Positions 24,978-34,324 of a DNA stretch of 64,000 nt are shown one piece after another. This DNA is from Sutcliffiella tianshenii. Lineage in GTDB: Bacteria; Bacillota; Bacilli; Bacillales; Bacillaceae_I. The position numbers were made by a program, and so were the translations under genes. The stretch is taken from positions 248,001 to 312,000 of the forward strand of contig NZ_JAFBED010000005.1 in NCBI RefSeq assembly GCF_016908565.1. The letters are read 5' to 3'. Position 1 is the stretch's first letter. Every line of letters begins with the position of its first letter. A model generated the notes under the pieces. The model was given only the letters and a program-made list of their open reading frames with translations. It searched no databases and was not told where the DNA came from.

Positions 24978-26846
24978 TTAGACGGTTGCTTTCTTTTTCA
25001 ATAAGCCCACCATCATAGCCGTTACAAATGCACCAATCAATATCGCCAGGATGTACAGTAGAATACTTCCCGTAATGATTGGGATGACAAAGATTCCGCC
25101 ATGAGGGGCTGGCAAACCGATACCGAATAGCATTGTCAAAGCACCTGCTATTGCCGAACCGACCACAACGGAAGGGATTACCCTCATCGGGTCAGCTGCA
25201 GCAAATGGTATTGCTCCTTCTGTAATGAAGGTTGCTCCCATTACATAACAAGTTTTTCCCGTTTCACGTTCCTGTTTGTTGAATTTATTTTTAAATAGAG
25301 TTGTGGAAATCGCCAATCCAAGTGGCGGCACCATTCCCGCTGCCATGATTGCAGCATGCGGTGCATAGTTACCTGCATCAATCATCGCAATGCCGAATGT
25401 GAAGGCCGCTTTATTGATAGGTCCTCCCATATCTATGGCCATCATCGCTCCCAAAAGCAATCCCAGGAAAATTAGATTTCCTGAGCCCAATCCTCCTAAC
25501 CATGATGTCAGTCCTTCATTAAAAGCCTTCAATGGGGCAACCACCTGAAGCATGATCATGCCGGTAAAGAAAATCCCGAATAAAGGATATAACAGCACCG
25601 GCTTGATTCCTTCTAGAGAAGATGGAAGGACCTTCAATGCTTTTTTCAAACCAAGGATAATGTAACCTGCCAGGAATCCTGCGATGATACCACCGAGGAA
25701 TCCTGCTCCACCGGTCGAAGCCATCAGTCCCCCTACCATTCCGGCAGCTAGACCTGGCCTGTCAGCGATACTCATCGCAATAAACCCTGCCAATACCGGA
25801 ATCATCAAACCAAATGCATTACCTCCACCGATTGTGGAAAGTGCCTCTGCAAACCAATGATAGCTCGGATCATCCGGGTTCGCCGCTTCAATCCCGAACA
25901 TGAAGGAGATCGCAATCAAAATACCTCCACCCACAACAAATGGGAGCATGTTTGAAACCCCGTTCATCAGATGTTTATAAAACCCTGAACGTCCTTTCTT
26001 CTCATCATGACCTGATTCTGCTTTTCCTGATCCAGTATAGGTGGTCCCTTCCCCTCTGCCGGCTTTTGTCAGCAGCTCTTCCGGCTTTCGTATCGCTTGT
26101 GCAACAGGCACCTGGATGATCTTCTTGCCATGGAAACGATCCATGTCGACATGCTTATCCGCAGCTACGATGATTCCTGCTGCAGAGTCGATATCCTCTT
26201 TTGTCAGTGCATTTTTCACACCGCTTGATCCGTTTGTTTCCACCTTCACGGTCAATCCGAGTTCTTTCGCCTTCTGTTTCAAGGCATCAGCCGCCATATA
26301 CGTATGGGCAATTCCCGTCGGACATGCAGTAACAGCGAGAATCAATCCTTTTGTTTCACCTGTTTCAACCACTTCTTCCTCTTGAAACAATTCTTTTTCT
26401 TTATTATCTATTAAACTGATAACCTCTTCTTTTGATGACGCACTTAAAAGCCCCGCCCGAAAATCGGTGTCCATCAGCATGGAAGAAAGACGTGATAGTG
26501 TTTCCAAATGGGCATTGTTTGCCCCTTCACTCGCAGCAATCATAAAGAAAAGATGACTTGGTTGACCGTCTAGGGACTCATAGTCGACTCCTGCATCCGA
26601 AACACCAAATGCAATTGCGGGAGTTTTAACCGCTTTTGTCTTCGCATGAGGAATGGCTATCCCTTCCCCGATGCCTGTTGTGCTTTGTGCCTCACGTGCA
26701 AGGATTGCTTCTTCATAGCCCTTTTTATCCGCCAGCTTCCCTGCCCCCTCAAGCGTGTCCACCAACTCACTGATGACGCTGTCCTTGGAGCTTCCCTTCA
26801 GTCGCAGGGAAATGGTGTCTTCTGTCAATAAATCGGTGATTTTCAT
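24978..26846 (-). CDS. fruA: fructose PTS transporter, fused EIIABC
   Basis: This 622-residue protein imports fructose and forms fructose 1-phosphate. The EIIA domain (about 1-148) has its phospho-His in GEGIAIPHAKT. The EIIB domain (about 165-270) has its phospho-Cys in AVTACPTGIAHTYM. The EIIC membrane domain is at about 290-622. It is last in the fruR-fruK-fruA operon, 15 bp after fruK, with an AGGAGGGGG ribosome site. Confidence 0.97.
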   Translation of the reverse strand: MKITDLLTEDTISLRLKGSSKDSVISELVDTLEGAGKLADKKGYEEAILAREAQSTTGIGEGIAIPHAKTKAVKTPAIAFGVSDAGVDYESLDGQPSHLFFMIAASEGANNAHLETLSRLSSMLMDTDFRAGLLSASSKEEVISLIDNKEKELFQEEEVVETGETKGLILAVTACPTGIAHTYMAADALKQKAKELGLTVKVETNGSSGVKNALTKEDIDSAAGIIVAADKHVDMDRFHGKKIIQVPVAQAIRKPEELLTKAGRGEGTTYTGSGKAESGHDEKKGRSGFYKHLMNGVSNMLPFVVGGGILIAISFMFGIEAANPDDPSYHWFAEALSTIGGGNAFGLMIPVLAGFIAMSIADRPGLAAGMVGGLMASTGGAGFLGGIIAGFLAGYIILGLKKALKVLPSSLEGIKPVLLYPLFGIFFTGMIMLQVVAPLKAFNEGLTSWLGGLGSGNLIFLGLLLGAMMAIDMGGPINKAAFTFGIAMIDAGNYAPHAAIMAAGMVPPLGLAISTTLFKNKFNKQERETGKTCYVMGATFITEGAIPFAAADPMRVIPSVVVGSAIAGALTMLFGIGLPAPHGGIFVIPIITGSILLYILAILIGAFVTAMMVGLLKKKATV

Positions 26847-26861
26847 TATGGACTCCCCCTC

Positions 26862-27773
26862 CTATATTTTTTCTATCTCTACTTGATTTAAAAGTCGGTC
26901 TACTTCCTGCTTCTGGCAAAGGTCATTTGAAAATGCCGTTGCGCTTCCAGATGCGATCCCATATCGGAGTGCTTCCTGAATATTGGCATATTTTTCGTAC
27001 CCTGCCAGGAATCCGGCTACAAGGGAATCCCCGGCGCCAACCGAATTTTTCACATCTCCTTTTGGAGCTTTGGCTAAATAAACCCCAGCTTCCGAATAAA
27101 GAATAGCACCTTCCCCTGCCATCGAAACAATGATATTCTGCACGCCTTGTTCATGGATTCTTCTGGCATAATCCACGACTTCTTCCTTCGTCCGGATCGA
27201 AACGCCGAAAAGATCCCCGAGTTCGTGATGATTCGGCTTTATAAGAAAAGGCCTATAAGCCAACAATTCCTTCAGTAAAGAGCCACCGGTATCTATGACA
27301 ACATTTGCATGATGCCTCTTGCACTTTTCTATAATGGCTTGATAGATTGTCGATGGCACCGTACCAGGTAGACTTCCAGCAATCACGACAAAATCAGTAG
27401 GTTGCAGAACATCCAGTTGGCTGATCAACCTTGATGCTTCACGCTCATCTACTATAGGGCCGGATCCATTTATTTCGGTTTCCTCTCCCGCCTTCAATTT
27501 CACGTTGATGCGCGAGGTTCCTTCCACCTCAATCAGTTTTACTGCCACCTGCTCTTCTATCAATCTCTCTTTAATGAAGTTTCCAGTGAACCCTGCTGTA
27601 AACCCGAGGGCCATTGTATCTGCCCCCAACCTCTTCAGCACCCGGGAGACATTGATGCCTTTCCCTCCTGGGTAATACATGGTTCGATCAGCCCTGTTTA
27701 CTGATCCTTCCTTGAAATCCGCAACCTCCATCACGTAATCAATGGAGGGATTTAACGTTATGGTATATATCAT
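26862..27773 (-). CDS. fruK: 1-phosphofructokinase
   Basis: This 303-residue PfkB-family kinase phosphorylates fructose 1-phosphate to fructose 1,6-bisphosphate. The GGKGINVSRVLKRLG motif (about 36-50) and the C-terminal SVGAGDSLVAGFLAGY box with the catalytic Asp are present. Its ATG overlaps the fruR stop by 4 bp, so translation is probably coupled. Confidence 0.97.
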   Translation of the reverse strand: MIYTITLNPSIDYVMEVADFKEGSVNRADRTMYYPGGKGINVSRVLKRLGADTMALGFTAGFTGNFIKERLIEEQVAVKLIEVEGTSRINVKLKAGEETEINGSGPIVDEREASRLISQLDVLQPTDFVVIAGSLPGTVPSTIYQAIIEKCKRHHANVVIDTGGSLLKELLAYRPFLIKPNHHELGDLFGVSIRTKEEVVDYARRIHEQGVQNIIVSMAGEGAILYSEAGVYLAKAPKGDVKNSVGAGDSLVAGFLAGYEKYANIQEALRYGIASGSATAFSNDLCQKQEVDRLLNQVEIEKI

Positions 27774-28525
27774 TTGCTTTCCACCACCATAATAGAAGTT
27801 TTCGCTTTAAAGTCATCTAACAATTCAGTATCCACCGTATTGGTAATAATGGTCGCTTCATGTAGCGCTCCGACTTTCGCAAAGGTCACCTCATTGATTT
27901 TGGTCTCATCTGCGAGCACGTATGCCTCTTGTGAAAGTTTCATCGCAAGACTCTTCACTGCAGCCTCTTCCGGATCAGGTGTCGTATAGCCACTATTTAA
28001 ATGCACGCCGTTTGCCCCAATGAATGCTTTGTCAAAATTGTAGGCCTCCAAGCTTTCTGTAGCTTTCCTTCCAATGATGGCCCCGGTCTTATTTTTCATG
28101 AAACCTCCAACGATGTAAGTAGGAATCCCCTTATCCATCAGTGCTTGGATATGTGCAAAGCCGTTTGTCACAACAGTAATCCTTTTGCCCTCAAGGAACG
28201 GTATCATCTGGTATGTGGTGGTCCCTGCATCCAGAAAAATGCAATCCCCATCCTTTACAAGCTGCGCTGCCGCCCTGGAAATTTTTATTTTGGCATCCAT
28301 GTTCTTCGAGGATTTTTCCAGAATGCTCGGTTCCTCGCCTTTTTGATGAAGTTTTGCTGCCCCGCCATGCACACGCTTCAATTTATTTTCTTCTTCCAGC
28401 TGGCTTAGATCCCGGCGGATGGTCGATTCAGAAGCCCCTGTTATATCAACTAATTCCTGTAATTTTACAATCTCATTCTGCAGTACCAAATCTATTATTT
28501 TCTGATGCCTCTCTGGAGTTAACAT
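27770..28525 (-). CDS. fruR: DeoR-family repressor of the fructose operon
   Basis: This 251-residue regulator has a DeoR helix-turn-helix (about 5-57, GASESTIRRDLSQLEEE) and a sugar-phosphate-binding domain with DAGTTTYQMIPFL. The ATG at 28525 lies 6 bp after AAGGGTG; the upstream GTG in frame has no site. It is first in the operon and should repress it until fructose 1-phosphate or a related intermediate accumulates. Direct TGATT repeats lie upstream. Confidence 0.93.
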   Translation of the reverse strand: MLTPERHQKIIDLVLQNEIVKLQELVDITGASESTIRRDLSQLEEENKLKRVHGGAAKLHQKGEEPSILEKSSKNMDAKIKISRAAAQLVKDGDCIFLDAGTTTYQMIPFLEGKRITVVTNGFAHIQALMDKGIPTYIVGGFMKNKTGAIIGRKATESLEAYNFDKAFIGANGVHLNSGYTTPDPEEAAVKSLAMKLSQEAYVLADETKINEVTFAKVGALHEATIITNTVDTELLDDFKAKTSIMVVESK

Positions 28526-28587
28526 GAATATCACCCTTACTATAGGACTTAAGTAATTTCCTTCATTTTAATGCAAGCCCTTTCAAA

Positions 28588-28602
28588 AATCAATCAAAAT
28601 CA
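28588..28602. promoter_or_regulatory. candidate FruR operator repeats
   Basis: Minus-strand TGATT words occur at 28598-28602, 28592-28596 and 28588-28592; the outer two are 10 bp apart, within the fruR promoter region. DeoR-type repressors often bind direct repeats, but this assignment is weak. Confidence 0.3.
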
Positions 28603-28645
28603 TTCATAATATTTCAGCAACGAGCAAAAACCGTTAAAAACGAGC

Positions 28646-28671
28646 AAAAAAAAAGAAACTAGATATCTAGT
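28646..28671 (-). terminator. terminator of the zinc-ribbon gene
   Basis: Palindromic ACTAGATATCTAGT followed by TTTC and nine T on the minus strand. Confidence 0.7.
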
Positions 28672-28706
28672 CCCTTCTCCCTTGGTTCAACAACTTGAAA
28701 TATCAG

Positions 28707-29624
28707 CTATTCAACACTAAATTCCCCTTTTGCCACCACTTCATTATCCTGGATGATTTTCATTATATAGTCCCCTTCTTCCTCAGGCGCATACATGCTC
28801 GCCACTACACCCGGCCAGTCGGGTGGGACTTCATCTTCCCATTGATCATAAAGGGATTCCGTGCCCTCCAGCTTTTCAATCACCACTTTATAAGGACCGC
28901 CTTCTAGACTTGAAAAATAGAAGGAAAAGAAAATTTCATCATATGGCTGAAACTCTGAAGATGGATCGTCGATTTCCCCATCCATTTCACTATACCCGAA
29001 CTCAATCACTTCCACTTCCGGAGTTGCAAAAACCGGATCTAATATAAATGCAGATATGACAATGTAAACTATAATCATGAAAATTGCCAAGAAAACACCA
29101 AGAATGCTCCTTCCCCCGTCTGTAGCTATTTTATCCTTAAGATATATGTCCTGGTGAGAGTTTTTCACAATCGATTTCTCTGCTTGCAAGTAGTATAAAT
29201 AGTTACCCATTAGTCCAAGGAAAACGGAAGTTCCCATCCCAATTCCACTGTTTATCAGGGAACCATCTATATCTAATGCATATAAAATGACATCCGTTAC
29301 CAGGAATACTGCCACTAGCGCAAACAGTACAGAGTACATCTTTCTGTATCCCAACCAGAAAAACCCCAAAAAGAATGCCGCCCAATTCCAGCTATCCTTC
29401 TTCACTTCCCCCGTTTCGATCTGCCACTTGTTGATATAATAGTCGGCATTTTTTCCAATATAGGCTCTTAGCGCCTCCGTCTTGGCGCTCTTATCTGAAG
29501 TTACATCATGTCGCAGATCATTCTGATTGAAATCCGCTGACGTTGGATTATTTATTGGTGCTCCGCAACTAGGGCAAAACCTTGAATTAATATCATGTTT
29601 TGCTCCACATTTTGAACAATACAT
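28707..29624 (-). CDS. zinc-ribbon membrane protein with DUF2628-type region
   Basis: This 305-residue protein starts with a four-Cys zinc ribbon (CSKCGAKHDINSRFCPSCG, residues 3-21). A linker and a DUF2628-like stretch (SWNWAAFFLGFFWLGYRKMY) follow, with two or three helices and then a final helix at about 175-197. The C-terminal ~105 residues are an acidic domain predicted outside the membrane, with beta-type sequence. No enzyme motif. Such proteins may scaffold envelope complexes; the function is unknown. Confidence 0.75.
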   Translation of the reverse strand: MYCSKCGAKHDINSRFCPSCGAPINNPTSADFNQNDLRHDVTSDKSAKTEALRAYIGKNADYYINKWQIETGEVKKDSWNWAAFFLGFFWLGYRKMYSVLFALVAVFLVTDVILYALDIDGSLINSGIGMGTSVFLGLMGNYLYYLQAEKSIVKNSHQDIYLKDKIATDGGRSILGVFLAIFMIIVYIVISAFILDPVFATPEVEVIEFGYSEMDGEIDDPSSEFQPYDEIFFSFYFSSLEGGPYKVVIEKLEGTESLYDQWEDEVPPDWPGVVASMYAPEEEGDYIMKIIQDNEVVAKGEFSVE

Positions 29625-29841
29625 CCTTTTTCCCCTTTCTAAAAATCCTATGTATTTAATGAATTCATTACATAAAATTTCATTATTTTACATATTTCCA
29701 CAAATCATTTCGAATTCCCTTCTTTTTCATAGTAAACGACATATTACGCAGTCCCACAAAGTGCTATAATGTTCTTAGACAATTTTTCGTATAAGGCGAT
29801 TAATAGATTATGATAAATATATTTTTATAAAAATCGTAGAG

Positions 29842-30408
29842 GTGAGATTAATTACAACTAAAAAGAACTTCAAAATCGAGGCAATCACTGATGGGCATGT
29901 TTTTTACCGATATCGGGATCAACAAGTTTATCTTAATAATTTGATTGCTTTCATTAGTAGCGGTCTGAAAAACAATCAGCATATCTTAATTGTCGAGAGC
30001 ATGAAAAACATTCCTAAATTAAAAAGGGAAATGGAAAAATCATTTAGTAAAGAACAGATTTCAACCGTCAGATTAGTGAACAATTTTGATTACTACTTTG
30101 CAGGCGGAGATTTTAATACGCAAACTATTCTTGATCACTTCCAAAAGGATATTACCATCTTAAAGAATTTAAACCCCACTTTTCGCACTTGGGCACATGT
30201 AGAGTGGGCTTCTGATAATCCCGATGCAACCTTGCTCAAAGAATATGAATCCGAAGCTGATGATTTTGTAACAAAAGAAAATCTGATTTCTGTTTGCGCG
30301 TACTCGCAGGCCTCTCTTACACCGGAGTTAAACTCCGTACTAGAACAAGTTCACAACTATGTGATGACGGATGACGAATTCTATGCTTCTTCTTTATATA
30401 GAAAATAG
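29842..30408 (+). CDS. MEDS-domain sensory protein
   Basis: About 185-188 residues match the MEDS (DcmR-type sensory) domain: HVFYRYRDQQVYLNNLIAFISSGL at the start, a central VRLVNNFDYYFAGGDFN and the ending LISVCAYSQASLTPELNSVL. The domain is found alone or with kinases and regulators in stress signalling. The start is unusual: GTG 29842 lies within the ribosome site GAGGTGAG, while ATT at 29851 has the proper spacing and no ATG is available. No partner gene overlaps it. Confidence 0.75.
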   Translation: MRLITTKKNFKIEAITDGHVFYRYRDQQVYLNNLIAFISSGLKNNQHILIVESMKNIPKLKREMEKSFSKEQISTVRLVNNFDYYFAGGDFNTQTILDHFQKDITILKNLNPTFRTWAHVEWASDNPDATLLKEYESEADDFVTKENLISVCAYSQASLTPELNSVLEQVHNYVMTDDEFYASSLYRK

Positions 30409-30421
30409 CAGAACTTCTATA

Positions 30422-30448
30422 GAGCCAAGCACTCGCTTGGCTCTTTTT
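30422..30448 (+). terminator. terminator of the MEDS gene
   Basis: GAGCCAAG/CTTGGCTC stem followed by five T. Confidence 0.9.
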
Positions 30449-30649
30449 GTAGCTATTGAACAAGTCCTCCAAAGCTTAATTTCATTAACTAAAGCATCCA
30501 ATAGTTTTATTTTGTTTTTCCACCCACTGCACCTATAATACATACATCCAATCTAGTGAGTAATGACAATTTTTTTACTTTCTGTTAATCTGCAAACTTT
30601 CTCGATAATTTCCGGATATTCTAAAACTATAACAAAGTAGGTGATGTCC

Positions 30650-32032
30650 TTGAAGTTCTCAACCAAGCTAGGGCTTTGGTTTTTCTTCTGTATATTGATA
30701 ATTGAAACTGGTTCCATGCTTTTTCTACATCAGCATGTCGTACAGTCCCTAATCGATAATGAAAGAAAGTCATTAATGGCAAGGGGCGATAGCCATCGGG
30801 ACGTTCTTGAAGAATCGTTTACCGACAATACACTTCAACATATCGTGTTAATGGAATCGAAAACCGATACCGAAGTGGTGATAACAGACCAAAGTGGAAA
30901 TGTTATCGAATCTTCCATTGCTATCAACGACGAAATTAACTCCATTATTTTTCCAATTACGAATGATGATCTGATCATTGAAGCAGATTGGGAGTCACAA
31001 TCCTATATAGCCACTGCCTCCCCATTCAGTTCGAATAGTGGGGAAAGTGGAACCGTCTATATGCTAAAAAGCACCAACCAAATGAAAGGTTTGATTACCA
31101 ATTTAAACCACCATTTCGGGATTGCTGTTATCATTATTTTATTTTTTCTGGTGATTACAAACCTTATATTAGTGAAGCTACTAACCAAACCGTTAGTATC
31201 CATGAAGGAAGCGACAAAGAGAATCAATGAAGGAGACTTCACTGTAACCCTGCCTGTGAAATCCAGGGATGAGATAGGTGAATTGGCAAATTCCATTCAA
31301 ACATTGGCAGGCAATCTAAACTATCTGCAACAGGAGCGAAAGGAATTCCTGGCAAGCATATCCCATGAACTCCGGACTCCACTCACCTATATCAGAGGTT
31401 ATGCCGACATTGGTCAGAAGCCTCAATTGACGGACAGTCAAAGGATTGAATATCTGAAAATCATCCATGAAGAATCGATCAGGGTTTCAACTCTTCTCGA
31501 GGATCTATTCGAATTGGCCAAAATGGACCAAAATTCTTTTTCTATCACTAAGGAAGATATCCAATTAGGGGATTTTTTACAGACTATCTTCGATAAGGCT
31601 TATCCCGTATTCTCCAATTCCGGCATAGAACTTAAGTTATATCGCAAACAGGAATGCTATGCGAATATAGATCCATTGCGATTGGAACAAGTAGTGCTGA
31701 ATGTATTGGATAATGCTCTCAAGTATTCAGATGGAGGCACTACAACCATTGAACTCAGCAAAAAGGACAATAACTGCAAACTCACCATCTCCGACCAAGG
31801 GAAAGGAATACCGGATGATCAAATCCCGTATATTTTTGATCGATTATATCGAGTGGAAAAATCCCGCTCTCGCCTTACAGGTGGAGTTGGTCTTGGGTTA
31901 TCCATCGTAAAGGAAATTGTGGATGCCCATGGCGGGGAGCTGAAGATTTGCAGTGAGATCGGTGTCGGTACAAGTGTATCCATTCTATTAAAGGAGGTAT
32001 CTATTGGTGAAACGAATTTTATTGGTCGATGA
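30650..32032 (+). CDS. membrane sensor histidine kinase
   Basis: This ~460-residue kinase has helices at about 9-29 and 155-177 around a ~125-residue extracytoplasmic sensor. A HAMP domain (about 180-230), HisKA with FLASISHELRTPLTYIRGY and HATPase_c (NVLDNALKYS, DQGKGIPDDQI, GGVGLGLSIV) follow. Starts GTG 30641, ATG 30644 and TTG 30650 are in frame; TTG has the best spacing from AGGTGA. The regulator gene overlaps its end by 26 bp. The kinase-before-regulator order is the reverse of the usual one. Confidence 0.9.
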   Translation: MKFSTKLGLWFFFCILIIETGSMLFLHQHVVQSLIDNERKSLMARGDSHRDVLEESFTDNTLQHIVLMESKTDTEVVITDQSGNVIESSIAINDEINSIIFPITNDDLIIEADWESQSYIATASPFSSNSGESGTVYMLKSTNQMKGLITNLNHHFGIAVIIILFFLVITNLILVKLLTKPLVSMKEATKRINEGDFTVTLPVKSRDEIGELANSIQTLAGNLNYLQQERKEFLASISHELRTPLTYIRGYADIGQKPQLTDSQRIEYLKIIHEESIRVSTLLEDLFELAKMDQNSFSITKEDIQLGDFLQTIFDKAYPVFSNSGIELKLYRKQECYANIDPLRLEQVVLNVLDNALKYSDGGTTTIELSKKDNNCKLTISDQGKGIPDDQIPYIFDRLYRVEKSRSRLTGGVGLGLSIVKEIVDAHGGELKICSEIGVGTSVSILLKEVSIGETNFIGR

Positions 32033-32702
32033 CGAGCAAAGAATGCTCGACCTCTTGGCACTCTATTTGACGCCTCACGGGTTTTCCTGCATCAAAAAGA
32101 CTAGTGCTTCGGAAGGTATCCGGTTTCTGAAAGAGCATGAGGTGGATCTCATTATTCTTGATATCATGATGCCAGCAATGGACGGTTGGGAAGCTTTGGG
32201 GGCTATCAGGGAAATCAGTGAAATCCCCATCATCATGCTGACTGCTCGAAACGATGACAGTGACATGATAAAAGGCTTGAAAAATGGTGCGGACGATTAC
32301 ATTTCCAAACCATTTAATGAAGATGTGCTTATAGCGCGCATTGAAGCTGTCCTCCGCCGTTCATCAAAGGAGGAATCAAAGGAAAAGCCCTTGCTATTCA
32401 ATGGTTTATCCCTTGATTTTGTTTCTTACAAACTTTCCTATAACGGAAATCCAATAACAGTTACACCAAAAGAATTTGCCTTACTTGAGTTATTTTTAAC
32501 TTATCCGGATAAGGTTTTCTCACGGGACCATCTTCTTTCTTCGCTTTGGCAGTTGAAGGCAGAGACCGAAAACCGCACCATAGACTCCCATATTCGAAAT
32601 CTCAGAGAAAAACTACGACAGGCAGGTTTTAATGTGGACAGGCATCTGAAAACAATTTGGGGCGTCGGGTATAGATGGAATGATAAATTCGAGTCAAGCT
32701 AA
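32007..32702 (+). CDS. OmpR/PhoB-family response regulator
   Basis: About 231 residues: a receiver domain (1-118, phospho-Asp in LIILDIMMPAMDGWE, Lys in DYISKPF) and a winged-helix DNA-binding domain (about 130-228, ending LKTIWGVGYRW). GTG 32007 lies 9 bp after AGGAGG; TTG 32004 is possible. It overlaps the kinase gene and precedes a lipoprotein gene by 22 bp. It should control this operon and probably the convergent YdhK-type gene. Confidence 0.92.
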   Translation: MKRILLVDDEQRMLDLLALYLTPHGFSCIKKTSASEGIRFLKEHEVDLIILDIMMPAMDGWEALGAIREISEIPIIMLTARNDDSDMIKGLKNGADDYISKPFNEDVLIARIEAVLRRSSKEESKEKPLLFNGLSLDFVSYKLSYNGNPITVTPKEFALLELFLTYPDKVFSRDHLLSSLWQLKAETENRTIDSHIRNLREKLRQAGFNVDRHLKTIWGVGYRWNDKFESS

Positions 32703-32724
32703 GCAGCTCAATGGAGGTTCAGCA

Positions 32725-33651
32725 ATGAAAAAGATGAAGCTTATTATTCTGTTAACAATTATCGGCCTTCTGGTTATCGGATGTTCAAGTAAAGGTGAGA
32801 ATGGTGACTACTTTGTAGTAGCAAGGGAAGAACCCATCAATCATATTCACGGTATTGGTTACTTGGGGGATAAGAAAGAACTATTTCTAGCAACCCATCA
32901 TGGCCTTGTACGCTTTTCTGAAGGTAAATGGTACAAGACAAGTAGAAATAATCATGATTACATGGGATTCCAGACGACAGATGAGCATTTCTATTCGAGC
33001 GGTCATCCTGAGCTCGGCTCCGACTTAGAAAACCCTTTAGGGCTCATAAAAAGCAAAGACCGGGGTGCTTCCATGGAAAAGATTGCTTTTTACGGGGAAA
33101 TTGATTTCCACTATCTTGCGGCAGGCTATAAAAGTCATACGCTATATGTTTTTAATGAGCATGAAAACTCCCTGAAAATCGGTCTCCATTATTCGGTTGA
33201 CGAAGGGCAAACATGGGAGACAGGTTCCATGAAAGGAATCTCTGCAAACTCAATAGGAAACATTGCGGCACATCCTACTGTTTCCGAAAATGTTGCCATC
33301 TCTACCAATAAAGGATTATTTATTTCTTCTGACTTTGGTAATGAGTTCAAATTGCTGACTAGTTCAAGTCCTGTGACAACAGTGGAGTACCAGGAGGACA
33401 GCCTGATGTACTTTATCTTGGAAAACAGCGAAAGCAAACTAGTAGAATACAATTTGAGTAATGAAGCTACTGAGGAGTTGTCTCTGCCGGATGGGGTCTC
33501 CAGTAAAAATCCCATCATGTTTATTGCCACAAATCCAGATAATAGGTCTGAGATCATAGCCGTGTCCCTGAATAATGACATTTATCTGTCGCAGGATAAT
33601 GGAGCAAACTGGAAGCTGTTAGCAGCAGAAGGAAGCGTCACGAATGAATAG
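32725..33651 (+). CDS. beta-propeller lipoprotein, F510_1955-type glycosylhydrolase-like
   Basis: This 308-residue protein has a lipoprotein signal (LLVIGCSSKGE, Cys at about 19). It has BNR/sialidase-like blade repeats such as SVDEGQTWETG, SSDFGNEFKLL and SQDNGANWKLL. The HIHGIGYLGDKKELFLATHHG, HDYMGFQ and FYSSGHPELGS motifs are those of proteins named F510_1955 family glycosylhydrolase; no hydrolase activity is evident. The ATG at 32725 lies 7 bp after GGAGG. Relatives often sit in metal-resistance islands; here the gene follows a two-component system. Confidence 0.8.
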   Translation: MKKMKLIILLTIIGLLVIGCSSKGENGDYFVVAREEPINHIHGIGYLGDKKELFLATHHGLVRFSEGKWYKTSRNNHDYMGFQTTDEHFYSSGHPELGSDLENPLGLIKSKDRGASMEKIAFYGEIDFHYLAAGYKSHTLYVFNEHENSLKIGLHYSVDEGQTWETGSMKGISANSIGNIAAHPTVSENVAISTNKGLFISSDFGNEFKLLTSSSPVTTVEYQEDSLMYFILENSESKLVEYNLSNEATEELSLPDGVSSKNPIMFIATNPDNRSEIIAVSLNNDIYLSQDNGANWKLLAAEGSVTNE

Positions 33652-33725
33652 GGGAAGGAATCAGCGGTAATCCATTCAATTAGTTAAATAGAGCGTTATA
33701 TACAACACACTAGGGGGATATATCA

Positions 33726-34256
33726 GTGGAACAAATATCAAGAACATGGAATCTTATTTGGTTTCCTTATGTCATTTATATCATGTACTTTTTGGGAGTT
33801 GGCCTCATCTCGGGCGGGATAGTCCATATGCCAATCGAACCCGCTCGTTATTCTATCATTTTAATCTTAGGTTCAATCCTATTTATTTCTGCATCTTTTG
33901 TAAATGAGTTTTATGTAGAAAAGAAGAAAATGAATCTTTCCCAAGCTATCAAGCTTTTATTTTTTTCACTTCTACTTTCTTTGGGAGTAGGTATGGTAAG
34001 CGGTGGTATTCAGCATTTTAGTGATTTAGGTGGATATGCTGTGATATTAATCCCAAGTGGCATTGTATTGTCAGCTATAAGTTTTATTTTTAAAAATAAT
34101 ATTCCATTGAGCACAAAACAAGCTGCTTTAGTAATTGCAATGTTATTTCTACTAGTTTCTCCTCTAGCATTGACTCTTAACTGGTACGTTGATGGGGAAG
34201 CCCAGCATGAAAGTGATAGTGAAATTAGAAATGATGGTCACGGACATGGTCATTAA
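33726..34256 (+). CDS. membrane protein with histidine-rich tail
   Basis: This 176-residue protein has five likely membrane helices and a C-terminal NDGHGHGH tail. Two segments repeat the idea GVGLISGGIVHMP and GVGMVSGGIQHFS, suggesting an internal duplication of a helix with a conserved His. GTG 33726 follows AGGGGG by about 8 bp. The tail could bind Cu, Zn or Ni. It is the last gene of the two-component/lipoprotein group. No named family recognised. Confidence 0.7.
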   Translation: MEQISRTWNLIWFPYVIYIMYFLGVGLISGGIVHMPIEPARYSIILILGSILFISASFVNEFYVEKKKMNLSQAIKLLFFSLLLSLGVGMVSGGIQHFSDLGGYAVILIPSGIVLSAISFIFKNNIPLSTKQAALVIAMLFLLVSPLALTLNWYVDGEAQHESDSEIRNDGHGHGH

Positions 34257-34286
34257 TATTTTTCATAAATCTATACCTGTTTCATC

Positions 34287-34320
34287 AAAAAAGCTCGCTA
34301 CCAATGCGAGCTTTTCTTTA
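34287..34320. terminator. bidirectional terminator between the His-tail gene and the YdhK-type gene
   Basis: AAAAGCTCGC/GCGAGCTTTT stem. Confidence 0.85.
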
Positions 34321-34324
34321 TTGC

